Shown here in pieces: positions 24,964 through 36,760 of a stretch of DNA of 64,000 nucleotides. The first letter of the stretch is position 1, and each line of letters opens with the position of its first letter. The stretch is from Opisthorchis felineus (lineage: Eukaryota; Platyhelminthes; Trematoda; Opisthorchiida; Opisthorchiidae): the NCBI GenBank assembly GCA_004794785.1, contig SJOL01001191.1, positions 177,002 to 241,001 of the forward strand. The letters are read 5' to 3'. Below the pieces are notes generated by a model. That model was not told the DNA's origin. It saw nothing but the letters and a program-made list of their open reading frames with translations, and made no database searches. A program made the translations under genes and the position numbers.

Positions 24964-26340
24964 TTCCTATACACACAAATTTGCCGTATGCCGTAGATGT
25001 AACCCTTCCTGTGCCAGGGGAAACTCTGAACGACCGACCAAACGGCTTGGTTAATAACGAGGCACCAGACTAATACTTAGACCAAGGAAAGGGCCTTACA
25101 ATTTTTTTCGAATCAGTGAGCATTTGGACTTTGGGCACATCCTGAGTTTATTATCCGTTGTGAGAATTGCATTTCAATAGGCCTCGAATCCGCAAGAACC
25201 ACTCTGAATGCAACTTATTGATACCAGGGATTTCCGTTGTGATGGACAAGCGAGTGACTTGACCGAGCAGCCATTGCGGACCACCCATCCAGAAGAGACC
25301 ACACTGACTGCATTCCAGGGGCCATCCGGATTAGACAAATAATTTTTGTCTAATGAAATCACAAACGTTCATAAGTTAGGTCAATTTACACTGTTGACCG
25401 TGAATACCTAGTTGACTTAGCTAAGTAATCGGGTTCTTTGAAAAGTAGGCTAGGTGATAGCCTGAACCGTACTCAGTCCGCGTTAGATGGGAGGGATGTT
25501 TCACAAAGAAAGGCTTTAGCACAGATAATGCAAACGAACATCATGGGTGAGAGTGAAAAACCAGCGACGTTATGCTTATAGAATCGATGCACTGCGTGCT
25601 GAGCTAACAAGACAGCTCTACTCACGACTTTTCGCGTGACGTAGATGTTGGCCCAAGACAGTGAACCCACTGTGTGACCTGCAAGTACGTGAATATCGTA
25701 ATTTCGTTCGTTGAAATCAAATTGTTTACGTGCGACTCTTTCGATGTGTGCTGTTAGGCTATGTTTCGGGAGCACGGGGGCTGGCATGCTGACGAACCAC
25801 ATACTTTTGGATACCAGCAGGGGTGAGCCTTCTGGTTAGATTACATCTCAACCTCCAAATTCTCCAGAACTCGTCGATGAAATATTTCCATAGATGACTG
25901 AGTTACTGGTGATATAGTTTAGAATGGCTTCACGCCACACAGCTAGAACAAGACACGCACCGGTGACGCTGCAACACTTTCAGATATCCCAGTCTCACCA
26001 TAAACAGTACAAAGGACTCCTTTCCCTGCAAAGAAAGCGTTCCCCTGTCTCCTCGATGAGAGTGTACCTTCATGGTGATGGCAGCGATGTCAAAAAAATC
26101 ACTAGTGGCGTTCATCGTGTTAACACTAGAAATCCTGGACAACGTGATTTTCACGATTTTTCATTTTTTGACATTCTAAAACTTGGACTTCCTTTTGGAA
26201 TTTCACGATATAACAGATCAATTAAAGACGCAGATAAAACAAACAACGGATATACATCAAACGTACAGATGGAAGCAGCGCTAATACCCCCTTACTACTC
26301 TACATTTTGTGGAAGGTACCGGCTGATTAAAAATAAGATA

Positions 26341-26523
26341 ATCGCTCAGCTGTAACACCCTTTCGGTGCCTAGCTGCCATGCCACTCGAAGGAAGCACGA
26401 GGGCTGGGATATTGCCAGGTTGCCCAAGCCTAGACAGGATAAGTCGAGTGACAGAGGCCGGGTTCGAACGACGGACATTCCGACCAGTAAATTCGCGCTC
26501 TAACCACTTGAGCCATCTCGCCC
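26341..26523 (-). mobile_element. tRNA-derived SINE, full length
   Basis: Minus-strand copy running from ggggcgagatggctcaagtg at its head to gctgagcgattatcttat at its tail, with B box around ggttcgaac (one change). It is 17 bp from another copy in the same orientation. Confidence 0.8.
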
Positions 26524-26540
26524 CAATTAGTAATAATAGT

Positions 26541-26728
26541 AGTTGCCCAGCTGTACCACCTTTTCGGTGTACAGCTGCAATGCCACCCGAAGGAAGCAAG
26601 AGACCTGAGATACTGCCAGGTTGCCCAAGCTTAGAGGATAGCAGTCGAGATGTCAGGGTTGGGTTGGGTTCAAACCAAGGACTTTCTGGTCGGTAATTTC
26701 GCACCTTAGAAACTGAGCTATTTCGAGT
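26541..26728 (-). mobile_element. tRNA-derived SINE, full length, diverged
   Basis: Same order of segments as the neighbouring copy, but with ggtttgaaccc in the B box and several indels (gaggatagcag where most copies have agacaggagcag). It is adjacent in tandem to the 26.34-26.52 kb copy and more diverged, so probably older. Confidence 0.72.
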
Positions 26729-27596
26729 TCCTAACGAATGCTTAATCTGTTTATTCAGGAGATCAAAGGACAGTCAGACTTTTCGACAGTTGTTGACTTG
26801 ACACAGTTCACAGTTTAGCCAATCCTGTATTCACAGTGGGGACGCTGAAGCCGGCCGTTCTGCCGAGGCTATTGCCAACAGACTCTTACGCCGTCACTCC
26901 ACACCCCAAAGCACGACCTAACACGACCGTCAAGTCGTCGCAATGGGCATTCACCCTCCCCACCCTGCCCCCTTCCCCCGAGACTCCTGCGGGTTTCCAA
27001 GTCTAGCCTGTTAACCTCTTAATACTGGGAGGTTGACCTTAGTGTTCCGTTGACTGTTTTGTGTCAGTTCGCTAGTCGATTCCATCTTGAGATACAATTT
27101 GTCCCCTGAAGGCCGAACGCTTTATTTTTCTGTTGACATTTCAAGGGACTATGAATAACTTGTAACACGATGTCAGACTGAACAATTCCGCGATAACTAA
27201 GTGATACTAAGGTTCCGCATCCACACAGGTAGGAGAGCGTATTATACTAGAATAATTTAAACCAGAAACCAATCACAAAACACCAGACGAGTGATCTCAC
27301 CTTATACGAGGCATTATCGAATTAAGCGTTCGGAGGTTTGAAAAGGAAGTCAACAGTTGAGCAATGCTAAATGAAGTGTGGTGTCTACATACCCACCGAT
27401 AAGCTTCCAGACGTCGGCCTGTGACACTGTGGAAGCACACGTTGACCTGGTAACGTTAAATATTTGGATATATTCTCTGAAGGTCGCGGGCGGTTAAGTT
27501 GATAGGATTTTCAATGAGACAAACTGAAAATTGAGTTCACATTCATGTTAAAATTGCTGGAACTGAAGACACGATGGAATCCCTCGTGGTGCATGA

Positions 27597-27782
27597 GCTG
27601 GAGACAGCTCAGTGGTTAAGGCACCAGCTTATGGACCGGAAGGTCCATGGTTCGAACCCAACCTCAGCATCTCGACTGCTCCTGTCTAGGATTGGGCAAC
27701 CTGGCAGTATCCCAGCCCCCATGCCTGCTTCCGTTGGCATGGCAGCTAGGCACCGAAAGGGTGCTACAGTTGAACGATTTTT
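27597..27782 (+). mobile_element. tRNA-derived SINE, full length
   Basis: Clear A box (acagctcagtggttaaggc) and B box (ggttcgaaccc), followed by the full body and the tail gtgctacagttgaacgatt. Confidence 0.8.
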
Positions 27783-28510
27783 TCTCGTAGTGCGTTCTCT
27801 GCAGATTGTGAGCGATTGTCTCACATTACTCGCATGAAGCAACAGAGGACGAACGAGTCTGTATGATTCCCCCATCGGATGGAGTCACATCAGCAACGAT
27901 GGAAAAAAACATTGTATATAGCTAAGACGCATGTAGCTGGCGTGAAACTTGTTTGGAAATCGGCTTTAGTGGGGAGGCGCCGCCTTGCTGCTTTCTCTTA
28001 ACGCTTCGAATGAGTAAATAACTGATACCTCTCGGTATCCAAGACTCTGACGAGTAGTTTCGGAAACCGGAACGGCCACAATACCCAGCATTAGCACGAG
28101 TAACCAATAAAAGGGGACATTTCGAAAAGACAAAGCTGTACTTTACATTCCGATCTCCCATCAGGAGCTGGCTACTGGTGTTTCCCCGTGTGAAACTATT
28201 TGACTGGTCAACTAGCTGTCCTAAGCTCACCCCGATTTCGAATCGATGGGGCATACTCGTGCGTCGAATGCACAAAGCCCCAAAAGTCTAAATCTTTCAA
28301 ATAGAGTGGGTGATTGCTTTAAACCAGCACTGGTGGAAATGCCATTCATGCAGTTGCTAGAAGCATGTGAGATGATTCATAGTGGCTTTGAGGTGAAACG
28401 ACCAGAAGGGATTTAGACGGTAGCCAACACTTCTGTAGCTACACTCTCCACTTGTTGTCACTTCTAGCACACTGGGTTGTGTCTGTTAGTACTCATCGAT
28501 AAAAAAATGA

Positions 28511-28699
28511 TAAGTCCTTCAGTTGTAACACCCTTCCGGTGCCCAGCTGCCATGCCATCCCAAGGAAGCATGAGGGCTGAGGTTCTGCCAGGTTGCCCAG
28601 GCCTGGAGACAGGAGCAGTCGAGATGCACAGGCTGGGTTCGAACCACAGACCTTCCGGCCAGTAAATTCGCGCTTAAACCACTGAGCCATCTCAAGCCC
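28511..28699 (-). mobile_element. tRNA-derived SINE, full length
   Basis: Minus-strand copy with gagatggctcagtggtttaa at its head, ggttcgaaccc, and the tail gggtgttacaactgaagga. Confidence 0.8.
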
Positions 28700-28759
28700 A
28701 CACTCATCGACTGCCGCATTCCATCAAATATCGGTGGAGTTATGGTACAAATCGTGGGT

Positions 28760-28762
<3 letters not shown>

Positions 28763-28822
<60 letters not shown>
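28763..28822. repeat. (TA)30 microsatellite
   Basis: A pure TA run. It lies about 65 bp beyond the head of the SINE at 28.51-28.70 kb. Confidence 0.95.
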
Positions 28823-28824
<2 letters not shown>

Positions 28825-29540
28825 CTTGTACGGACTAGTATTCGTTACATGTCTCAGTTTCACCTGCAGCTGGCAAAGTCAGTGTTTTTACAAAAGAACC
28901 GTATTGTTACTGCGACTGCCCAGGCCCGAATCCGTTAATCGAAGGGGATCGGCTTTTCGCTTTGCCTTACATGAGGAATCTTTAAAAAAAACTTCAGATT
29001 CTAAGAATTCCATTTCGTAGAAAACTTTATCCAGAAATTCCAGTTAAGTTCTACATTGCCTAAACCGATCGGTAGTTTTTTTAAAACAGGGAGACGGTTC
29101 ACCATCCTTGCCGCAGGTACGCGAAGACAACTGAAGCCCTTCTTCATTTAACCCAATATCTCGAAAACCATGCGTGGAAGGCTGCCAGAAAAACAGAACT
29201 CGAGAACGGGATACAGAGAGACAAACGGCCGTTCTTTGGATGAGTATCCAGCATAGCACACACGAGAATTAAGCTGTAAGCGATGGCACACGCACAATCA
29301 GTCAGGATGAAGACCAACAAACGGCGCCAACTAGTGCACATGCGGCGGTCTGTATGTTCACACGCGATGTGGGGGTGGGCTGTGACCAACGCGTCGAGTA
29401 GTCAAAGCGAATCAGCTAGTGAGCTATTTTGCAGGCCAAAGTGAAGTTCGACCGACTCGGTGACCTCATCAGAAGTGACAACAACGGCACGGATACGGAA
29501 TGACTAATGTGGGACACACGAAGATCGTTTGTTGACTCAC

Positions 29541-29600
29541 CTGCGCAAGTGTGACAATGACGAGCACCAAAGTCGATGGCACGCGGGTGCTAGTTACCAT
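29541..29600 (-). CDS. Possible first coding exon with signal-peptide-like N-terminus
   Basis: On the minus strand an ATG in good context (GAGCCATGG) opens 20 codons, MVTSTRVPSTLVLVIVTLAQ, which end at CAG followed by a consensus donor GTGAGT (phase 0). The peptide has a basic residue, a hydrophobic core (LVLVIVTLA) and a small-residue end, as in secretory signal peptides. It lies in the 11.6 kb intron of the BEN gene on the same strand. It cannot be an alternative start for the BEN exon at 19813, which needs phase 1. No convincing phase-0 partner exon was found; the open frame at 21594-21211 is a weak candidate. An exon this short can arise by chance. Confidence 0.25.
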
Positions 29601-31419
29601 GGCTCTCGATGGTAACCCAAACTGAGACACAGGTGAGCTGAACTGCGTTTGGCAAGCACAAACATGCAACCGTAACACCGAAGTGTACCATACTGATCGA
29701 ATGTGCCGTGCGAAAGGAAATTACGCCAACAAGATGTGTGTGTCGGGGGGGGGGGACAGTTGTGGGAGGTGTAAAAGTAGGATGGTAGAATCGGCGCTTA
29801 CACGAGGCAGATTCTCCCAGAAGCAAGCACTGTATCAGGATAGGCAACACACAAACTTGGAATCATTCTCCAGACCAACCAATGACACCTATCGATTGAG
29901 ATCTGAGACAATTTGACGTCAAAACGACTGTGCAGCGTGATAATCTTTGTCGCCAAGACTTTTGCAATAAAGGAAAAGGGTAGATTCTTTGTTCAGGAAT
30001 GAACTTTTAACCGCACGTCAAAATGCCCCTTTAAATACACGCAGGTAACTTGTAGCGGATACAAAATTGACATGAACCACCGACTCCTACAAGCCCTGTA
30101 ACAGACAGGGAGAAGTACGGTGCGCAAAATAATTACACAGCCATTCATTTTTCGCTGTGCGGACAGACCACCGCAGGAAAGGGGGCAATTGGGTCCTACT
30201 GCGTGGGGGGGTTCTCTTTTAAAGGACAGTATACACAAGATGACGATCGACAGGGAAATTCCGTTGTAGATTCTCTGGGTGAAACTGTGTTTGAAACTGT
30301 CTGCACCAGCGTTCCTCATCATCTCTGTGCCCTACAATGCCGGATGGGACGGAAGGTCGAATTGCACCAATCAGTTCCAGTATCGTTTATTTTTCAAGTC
30401 CATACATACTGGAAATCATTGTTCCGTTTTCGAACTCCGACTGCGACGTTCCTATTACCACGGCTTCATGTAGTGCTGTGAGCAGATACACACGGGGGAC
30501 AAGAATCCATGTACCGACCGAAAATCACTCAGTCCACTGGGACAGAGTGAAAGGTGGACTAACACGGTAACCCCAATATGGGCAATATTCTACCCAGTGA
30601 TTGTGGTCACGTAACCCCGTTAAGGTTGTGTTGGAAATGTTGACTCTTTGTGGTCGCATTATCATAGTAAAACCCACTTACAAAGTACCCCCGTACGGTG
30701 ATTAATTTTGATCGGCTAAGTCAGAATCTTGTCAGAAATGTACCTTTCCGAAGACACTACCCTGCAAATAGACTGCATGTGGTTAGTTCCTTGAAGCCCA
30801 TTCCACTGCAAGTTTGTTCCCAGAAGGCACCGCCAGAATAGGTTCCTTGAGGTGGTCTCTCCAGAAGGGAGTTACTGGGGTGAATTCAAACCTTTCATGT
30901 AGCAACAATTGGCATCAATTGGTACCTAATTCACCAGTTATCTTGTTCTTCCACTAAAAGTAAGGAATGAATGTTGGTGGTTAACTAAGATGCCTTTGAT
31001 TTACGGATGCGCGTAGGGTCGCGATACCCTCTGCGGTCTCCATCGGTCAATTGGGGCTGTAGAGTCTTTTTTTACAGTATCTCACACACTTTTCTAAGAT
31101 TACTTTGTCTTCAGATATCTTGTGTAATAAAAAAGGTAATGAAACTGTGATCGGTTGTTCACAGTCCTTTATTTACTTTCCAGAGATGATCGATGTACAC
31201 GTAGTAGTATGCGCTGACCGTTTACCTACAGACGACTGCTACATCTAAAGAGCGTGTAGAAGTTAGATGAGGAAACCTACAAAACAGTTTTGGTGTTGCT
31301 CTCGAAGTATAAAAGTTGAAGTGACGTCGCATGGAGAAAAGTAGGGGAACGGAAAGAAAATGGAATTGTGAAGTGGAGATCAATGGGGAAGCAAAATTCG
31401 AGGAGCATAGAAGACGTAC

Positions 31420-31612
31420 CGACTACGTAAGCAACCAAATTGCTTGGAAGTCGAGCGCGCTGCGAACCACCTCGACCAAGGACAGTTGAGTTTGCCATTT
31501 GGTCCCGAGTGAAGAGGCATGCCATCAGAGCGCAGGTAGCCCTGGTCCATTCATTAGTTTCCGTGTAGTACTTCCACTGTCGACTGGCCATCACATCTGG
31601 GTTGTTGGCTAA
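31420..31612 (-). CDS. BEN-domain protein, exon coding the first half of the BEN domain
   Basis: A 193-nt exon bounded on the minus strand by a long pyrimidine tract plus CCAG acceptor (AG at 31614-31613) and a GTACGT donor (31419-31414). It enters in phase 0, matching the upstream exon, and leaves in phase 1, matching the exon at 19813. The peptide begins LANNPDVMASRQW and continues through WTRATCALMACLFTRDQMAN, then a glycine turn and RLPSNLVAYVVG. The pattern of a Leu-Met helix, LFTRDxMANS, G-R-G and LPxNLVxxVV matches the amino half of BEN domains as I know the family (helix, LF-x-R/K-E/D-x-L, basic linker, next helix). The remainder of the domain is supplied by the next exon. The longer open frame around it (31732-31277) is intron read-through. 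Confidence 0.8.
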
Positions 31613-32849
31613 CTGGAAGGAGGGGGTAAGAAAAAAGGGAACGGTTGGTGGCCAAGAAATTAACCGCATCATTAAACTAACAACACAAGCCAGGATTCGT
31701 GTTTTAACAATGTGTAAACTGATAGCTGTCATTGCATACGGAAGCCAACCAGCTTAGACGTGGTGGGCTCATATGTAAGTCACTGATAACCACCGTTTGG
31801 TGCTCAGGCTTGAACGGAACGCTTCTGAGAAAAGCACACAATTGGCCGGAAATGAGTTTAGCCAGAGCGAAATTTGGATGCCGACCAGCATAGCCACTTT
31901 GGTACGATAGATTTAAACTCTGAATGAGATCTTTGATGACGACGTGGTAAAAAACTTTCATCAAAGCGGATTCCAAGGACCCGCATGTCACGAAGCACAA
32001 CCCGCATGGTTTACAAATGGCTTTGCGATTGAATAGATAAAATGAAATTCCTCAGCGACGTCACTTGGCACACTGCACAAGCAAACAACTGCACATATGT
32101 AGCATTCAAATGACGGGACAATTATCGATAAACCGGTCCGTTGAAAGCAGATGGTACGGAGATCGGATATAAGTGCCACGATTAGAAAGAATAACCTCGT
32201 TACTGTTGAAATGGGTTGCAATAGGTAAGCGACTGTACCAACTACAAGACAGCTAGCGCTGAGGTTAATGAGGACACTCCCGTTTGAGGGAACATGAAGT
32301 AGCACACTCGCACACTGTCAGAAGATGGGTTCATGGAGAATATTCGGAACTCAGTTCCCGGAAAATATGGCTCAATAAAGCCAAATCATACGTAAAAAAA
32401 AACAGTCTGCCTACAGTGACCACCACTGGAAACAAGAATGGACCGGAACACGTATGAACCTTGCCACCGTCAAGTACGGACAACCGAAATCCGAAGCATT
32501 CGTGGAACTGGCTCGTCCCTTCAACGTGAGTAGTACTCATTATGGGCTGCACGAAAGCTATGAGCCACACCGCAGATGAGCAGATTTTCGGAGGTGAAAA
32601 CTCAGGTCATTAACGGGCAGTGGATTACAGACAACAGTAATTCGAGAAACCAGCTGAAAAACGGCTGACAGTACCTCTGGTTCCTAGGAACTATTGCGAA
32701 TAAAGTTATATTGTCCATCTATTATTGCAACAGGGAGGGATCGCCATAAACTCCACTAAATGGTCGAACGACGGGTCATTCCATGACATGACCGATACGT
32801 CCTACACTGATATTGTCACTCTCCAGACTTGTACCCGTTGTCAGTCGAA

Positions 32850-33115
32850 ACGACACTGGCTTGACCGTATTACACATACAGATAAGCTGAAAAAGACCTC
32901 ACAATCTACCACGACACTGACCTACGAAAGGCAGTCTGTCGCTATTCACTCGCGCTGTGGATGACTGGAACGGTCCCATCAGACCCAGTCCGAGGGGTCT
33001 GTTTCAAGTGAATACTCGACGTACGATATTAAAATTCGCGTTCAATTTACTGCTCGCTGCATCAATATCATGTGAGGCTCTCGGCCTCAATTGGTGAAAC
33101 CCCCAACCTGCTCAT
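32850..33115 (+). mobile_element. Possible CR1-type C-terminal remnant
   Basis: After one frame change the plus strand reads SLFTRAVDDWNGPIRPSPRG, followed by LFQVNTRRT. This resembles the terminal FFSxRVVxxWNxLPxxVVxxxS..FKxxLD motif of CR1-like ORFs. The upstream 30 codons are compatible but not diagnostic. It differs from the CR1 family at 54 and 57 kb. Confidence 0.35.
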
Positions 33116-33399
33116 AAGGGGGAGACACCGACAAGGACTTTCCCTTAGGCTTTTTATCCTACAATGAAACAAAAACATGGAATAGCGCGAGTAGTGGCAT
33201 TCATCTAACCTATTTTTCTTTCGCACAATGTAACACTATGAACACAATTACACCCACACAAGCTCCGAGAAGGGTGTGGTAGACAGGAGTTGGTTGCACG
33301 TCAATTGCCACAGTAACGTCGGATCACTGTTTTTGGCTGGGTAGTAGGATTTGAAGAAAGGGGGTAGGCGACGTTTGCGTCGATCAAGCGGGACGCAAT

Positions 33400-33800
33400 A
33401 GGCTGGACAAGGCACAGCAACCGACGGACCGTGGAAAGCGAGCAGCACCAGCATCGCAAGCGCGCGTGCGCTGTCGCCTCTGCTAAAGTTTCATGAGTGG
33501 GTTGAAGGGCGTGGGCCTGTGTGCATCGTGTGAGTGTGCCTGTGCATGTGCACGCGCTCATTTCTACGTCGAGTGTGCGCCAGATGCGTTCGGCACGCGT
33601 CGATCGATTATACATAGGCAAGCTGCAGAATACAGACGCACCGTGCACACACACACACACATACACACTCAGCGCACTCAATAGACTTGGGCCAGCCAAC
33701 GTACATACGCATCAACACGCAGACAAATCTGCACACAAAACACGAAAGACGGTCTGCGAGGCAGATAGAGGGCAACCGCGTGTGTGTTCAGAATGAGAGA
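33400..33800. promoter_or_regulatory. CpG-dense block, possible promoter region
   Basis: The block contains many CG dinucleotides (gcgcgcgtgcgctgtcgcc, acgcgctcatttctacgtcg, ttcggcacgcgtcgatcg), unlike the surrounding AT-rich intron. It carries no recognised repeat other than a CA run. It lies about 2 kb upstream of the BEN-domain exon on the minus strand and could be an alternative promoter. There is no TATA box or start site that I can defend. Confidence 0.2.
33645..33660. repeat. Short (CA)n tract
   Basis: A pure ca run of about 16 bp within a CpG-dense block. Confidence 0.8.
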
Positions 33801-35159
33801 AACGAGGCCAACGCATAGCTGGCTCACTTCCGGTTTATCGATCAGAGCCCGAAAGATCATTACCCAGAGCTGCCTGTCGTTGCCGCGCTGTCTCGACCTT
33901 TGCTGCGACGTAGAAGTTGTACCGTGGGCTCGAGGGTTGTATCAGGTCCCAATTTTTGGCAATCTGACCGAACTAGCGAGTCAGACCTTTATTCCTGCAT
34001 TACACGTTCCACATATGTGGTACAGAGCCTTCGCAAGTGTAGGTAAAGGAAACCACGGGACTAGTTCAAAGGTGATCCAATCCCTACATTAGAGTTCACG
34101 AAACGAAATCGTAAATAACAAATATTTCTCCAGAAAACGGTTTTCGCGATGTCTCTCCAAACAGGACTGACACTCCCTGAACGGATACTTCATGAACGAA
34201 TGTACGGTGCTAGTGCGCCGTGAAAAGGAATAAAGCTTTCGAAAGTTGGACAGTGCCCTGAAGTATATGCACGTGCTACTAGCCAAACGCAATGCTAAAT
34301 TACTCAGCTGCACAACCGACCCAAGGGCGTTAATAACAGAAAAGCCAATCCTCGAAAGCTGAATTCAATAGTTCAATGTGTTTTCAACAAATTCCGACTG
34401 CAAGTACCTGTCATACTCATGAGGAGTGTTACGCAGTCAGCTCACCGTGTTTTGTTTAATTCCTGACCCGAGTGAATACGAAAAATTCATCAGTGAGCGT
34501 TTCCAAAACAGAGTAAGAAAAACAATCACAAGGCCCAAGGGATTTGAATGCCCATGAGGTACACCAACAAAAATTCATAAAATTAGCTCAAATATATTAG
34601 CTTGCCAAAGGGAAGTGGATTTCATCCACTAATTCGCGCAGGCGGACAAAAGCCCACACGTAACGCACATGAGGATGCTACTGGTTTTATACACATTATA
34701 GATGTAGGCTGGTCGTCAGAGGAAAGCACCATTGACAACAATACACCAGTAGTAAATACCAGCGCACAAATGTGGTGCAACCATAAAGGATAATGTCCCA
34801 GTGATTAGAAGAAGGATGGGAATTTGGAAAACGATCCAGAACAAGATATCTACAAATCGGAACAGTAACGAGATAAACGCATCGGAGAGGTATATCGAAG
34901 TAAGAAATCAGCAATGGGATTGACCCAGCATCTTTTGTAAACCTTATCCAGCATACAACGAAAGACTAACTTCAGCTGGGCAGTCCGGTCAGAAGTGAGA
35001 CCGACTGCTTTCATGTAGTGAGAGTCAAGTGGACCCAAATCAGGAAGGCGCAAAGATCCCGGAGCCCTCGGTCTGAGAGAGGCCGCTTTCAATTTGCATT
35101 TGCCTTTTGCCAACAACAGTTCGGGGTGGAAAACAGTGTTCTATCTGTTGATAGAGACT

Positions 35160-35722
35160 AGGCGTGTGTAGTACGTGCCACGGTAACTTGATGACTTTTC
35201 ACTAGCTGCTCGAAAGATTGTTTCACCACCGAGTACTCGCTTTCGCACCATTTCATTGGGAAGACGCTGCAAACGGCTAACGCCCACTATGCTGCGAAGT
35301 ACGGATGATCAAACGTTCGGATCCGTTCAAGGTCCTCTCTAATCAGAGGGACGAAGTTTCACAACAACAGAGTAGGATTAACCTTACGATTGCCTTTTAT
35401 ACAGTCAAATTGCCTTTTTCAGTCAAATTCGATTCTGATGCTATAAGAGATGCAGGTTCGTACATGTTGCTCGCTTCTTAATAATGCGTGAAACAACTGC
35501 TGGAACGGAACGGTCACAGTTTACGCAGTTGGCAATATAAACAAACCAGTCAACAAACTCCAGCTCCTCTCCCTCAAATTTCATAGGGACAAGTGGCCTA
35601 AAAAACCTTGGAGTTGCAAAACGCATATCATGGCAAAGGGTCACTTCCAAAATTCCACTTGGAGCACACCATGCGGACTGATGTTCGTCAACCAACGAGA
35701 CGATGTCGTCCGCATAGTCCAA
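35160..35722 (-). mobile_element. RTE-type RT remnant with YADD box
   Basis: The minus strand reads LDYADDIVSLVDEHQ, with the RT catalytic YADD at 35716-35705. It continues through MRFATPRFF, GEELEFVDWFVYIANCV, SRIIKKRATCTNLHLL and, after several stops and shifts, SVLRSIVGV and NEMVRKRVLGG. The order is that of an RTE reverse transcriptase from motif C to the thumb. The leading codon is TTG and the copy is 5' truncated. It is non-functional because of stops at about 35440 and beyond. Confidence 0.75.
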
Positions 35723-36289
35723 GGTTCTTAGTCTTTCCTTAGATGTAATTTAGACAGCAAGATACTCGATCCCTTGGAAAACGGATGCACCGAGCACCTG
35801 CTATTCCAGAAAATACGCAGACAGACATTTACATTTCGTTCGGCAGAAGCAGATAAGTTAGTTTATGGTTGCATGAATCAAATTATCTGAACTATGTTCG
35901 TGAACATTTCGGCTGGTCCTCAATACAGACGATATAAATGAGAACAATTTCACATTAGTGAAAATCTATTTATTACTGACGGAAGGATCAATGGTCTCCA
36001 GTTATGGTGCATAAAATGCTACGCATGTTAAGCGTCAAGAGCGGGAATCATTCAGTTAGGAAATAATCAGTACCATGGGCATCAGTGTTCAACGGTGATG
36101 GTTCACTGCCATACGACCATAATCTTTGAGTCTTATTATGAGAACAAAAAGGGGAACGGACTTAGTGCTAGCCTACTATAATCATTCCGAGGTGTCCATA
36201 CCTCCAGCCAATCTGGAGAGAAGCTTACAACAAGAACACCACTAGCATCCACTAGCAGCCGTATCATGCAGCGTCTCCAGCTATGCGCA

Positions 36290-36760
36290 CGGAGGAGTAT
36301 CACGACTTCAACCTGAAAGGCGAGTCGCACCAACAGTAGCCTGACTTTTTGTCATCGTCTTCATACCCTCTGTCAGGGTTGACTGCCTCTCTATTTGCGC
36401 CACTCTGGACTTGGACACGAAAAATAGCACTCGTTTCGGTAGACAGTGATTTGGCGTGCGTAATACATGACCTAACAACCATCACGATTACAGCTTTGAT
36501 GCTGAACCCATTCTTCGACTGAATTCACTGTTGAACAACCGAACACTCGTCTTCAGTGTCTCGCTGAGGATTCGTGGGCACCAACCTAGACAAGCTACGA
36601 TTCCGAGACGATGGTTGTCGAAGATCTGAATAGGTCCCAGTTCCGCTGATTCCAGAGACCATGCCTTACCACCACACAAAAAAACAGACTGTATTGTAGC
36701 CCGATTAACAGGTCCTTTGAGATTCAGAGATATGCTGATCTGCCACCAAAGGTACCCCAA
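36290..36760 (-). mobile_element. RTE-type ORF tail, second copy
   Basis: The minus strand opens with ISLNLKGPVNRATIQSVFLC, then IQIFDNHRLGIVACLGWC, and after shifts GHVLRTPNHCLPKRVLF and MKTMTKSQATVGATRLSG. This corresponds to the region after the RT palm through the RWLGHVLR motif. It lies just above the 35.16-35.72 kb fragment on the same strand but represents a later part of the ORF. The two are therefore separate insertions, not one element. Confidence 0.72.

Larger units (their letters stand above)
19814..31419 (-). other. BEN gene intron between the two BEN-domain exons
   Basis: An 11,606-bp intron, GTACGT donor and TTTAG acceptor. It holds an RT fragment (20.9 kb), a tRNA-like sequence (22.3 kb), six SINE copies between 24.3 and 28.7 kb, a TA microsatellite, and the possible signal-peptide exon at 29.6 kb. 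The remaining sequence is unrecognised. A 143-codon plus-strand frame (25924-26355) ends in a SINE tail and is not called. Confidence 0.7.

Noticed and set aside
25924..26355. 143-codon plus frame
   Set aside because: Its end is the reverse of a SINE tail; the rest has no domain.
31704..32305. Hydrophobic minus frames resembling a GPCR (LSASCLVVGTVAYLL and neighbours)
   Set aside because: Hydrophobic runs are not spaced as seven helices, there are stops between frames, and no GPCR signature motif is present.
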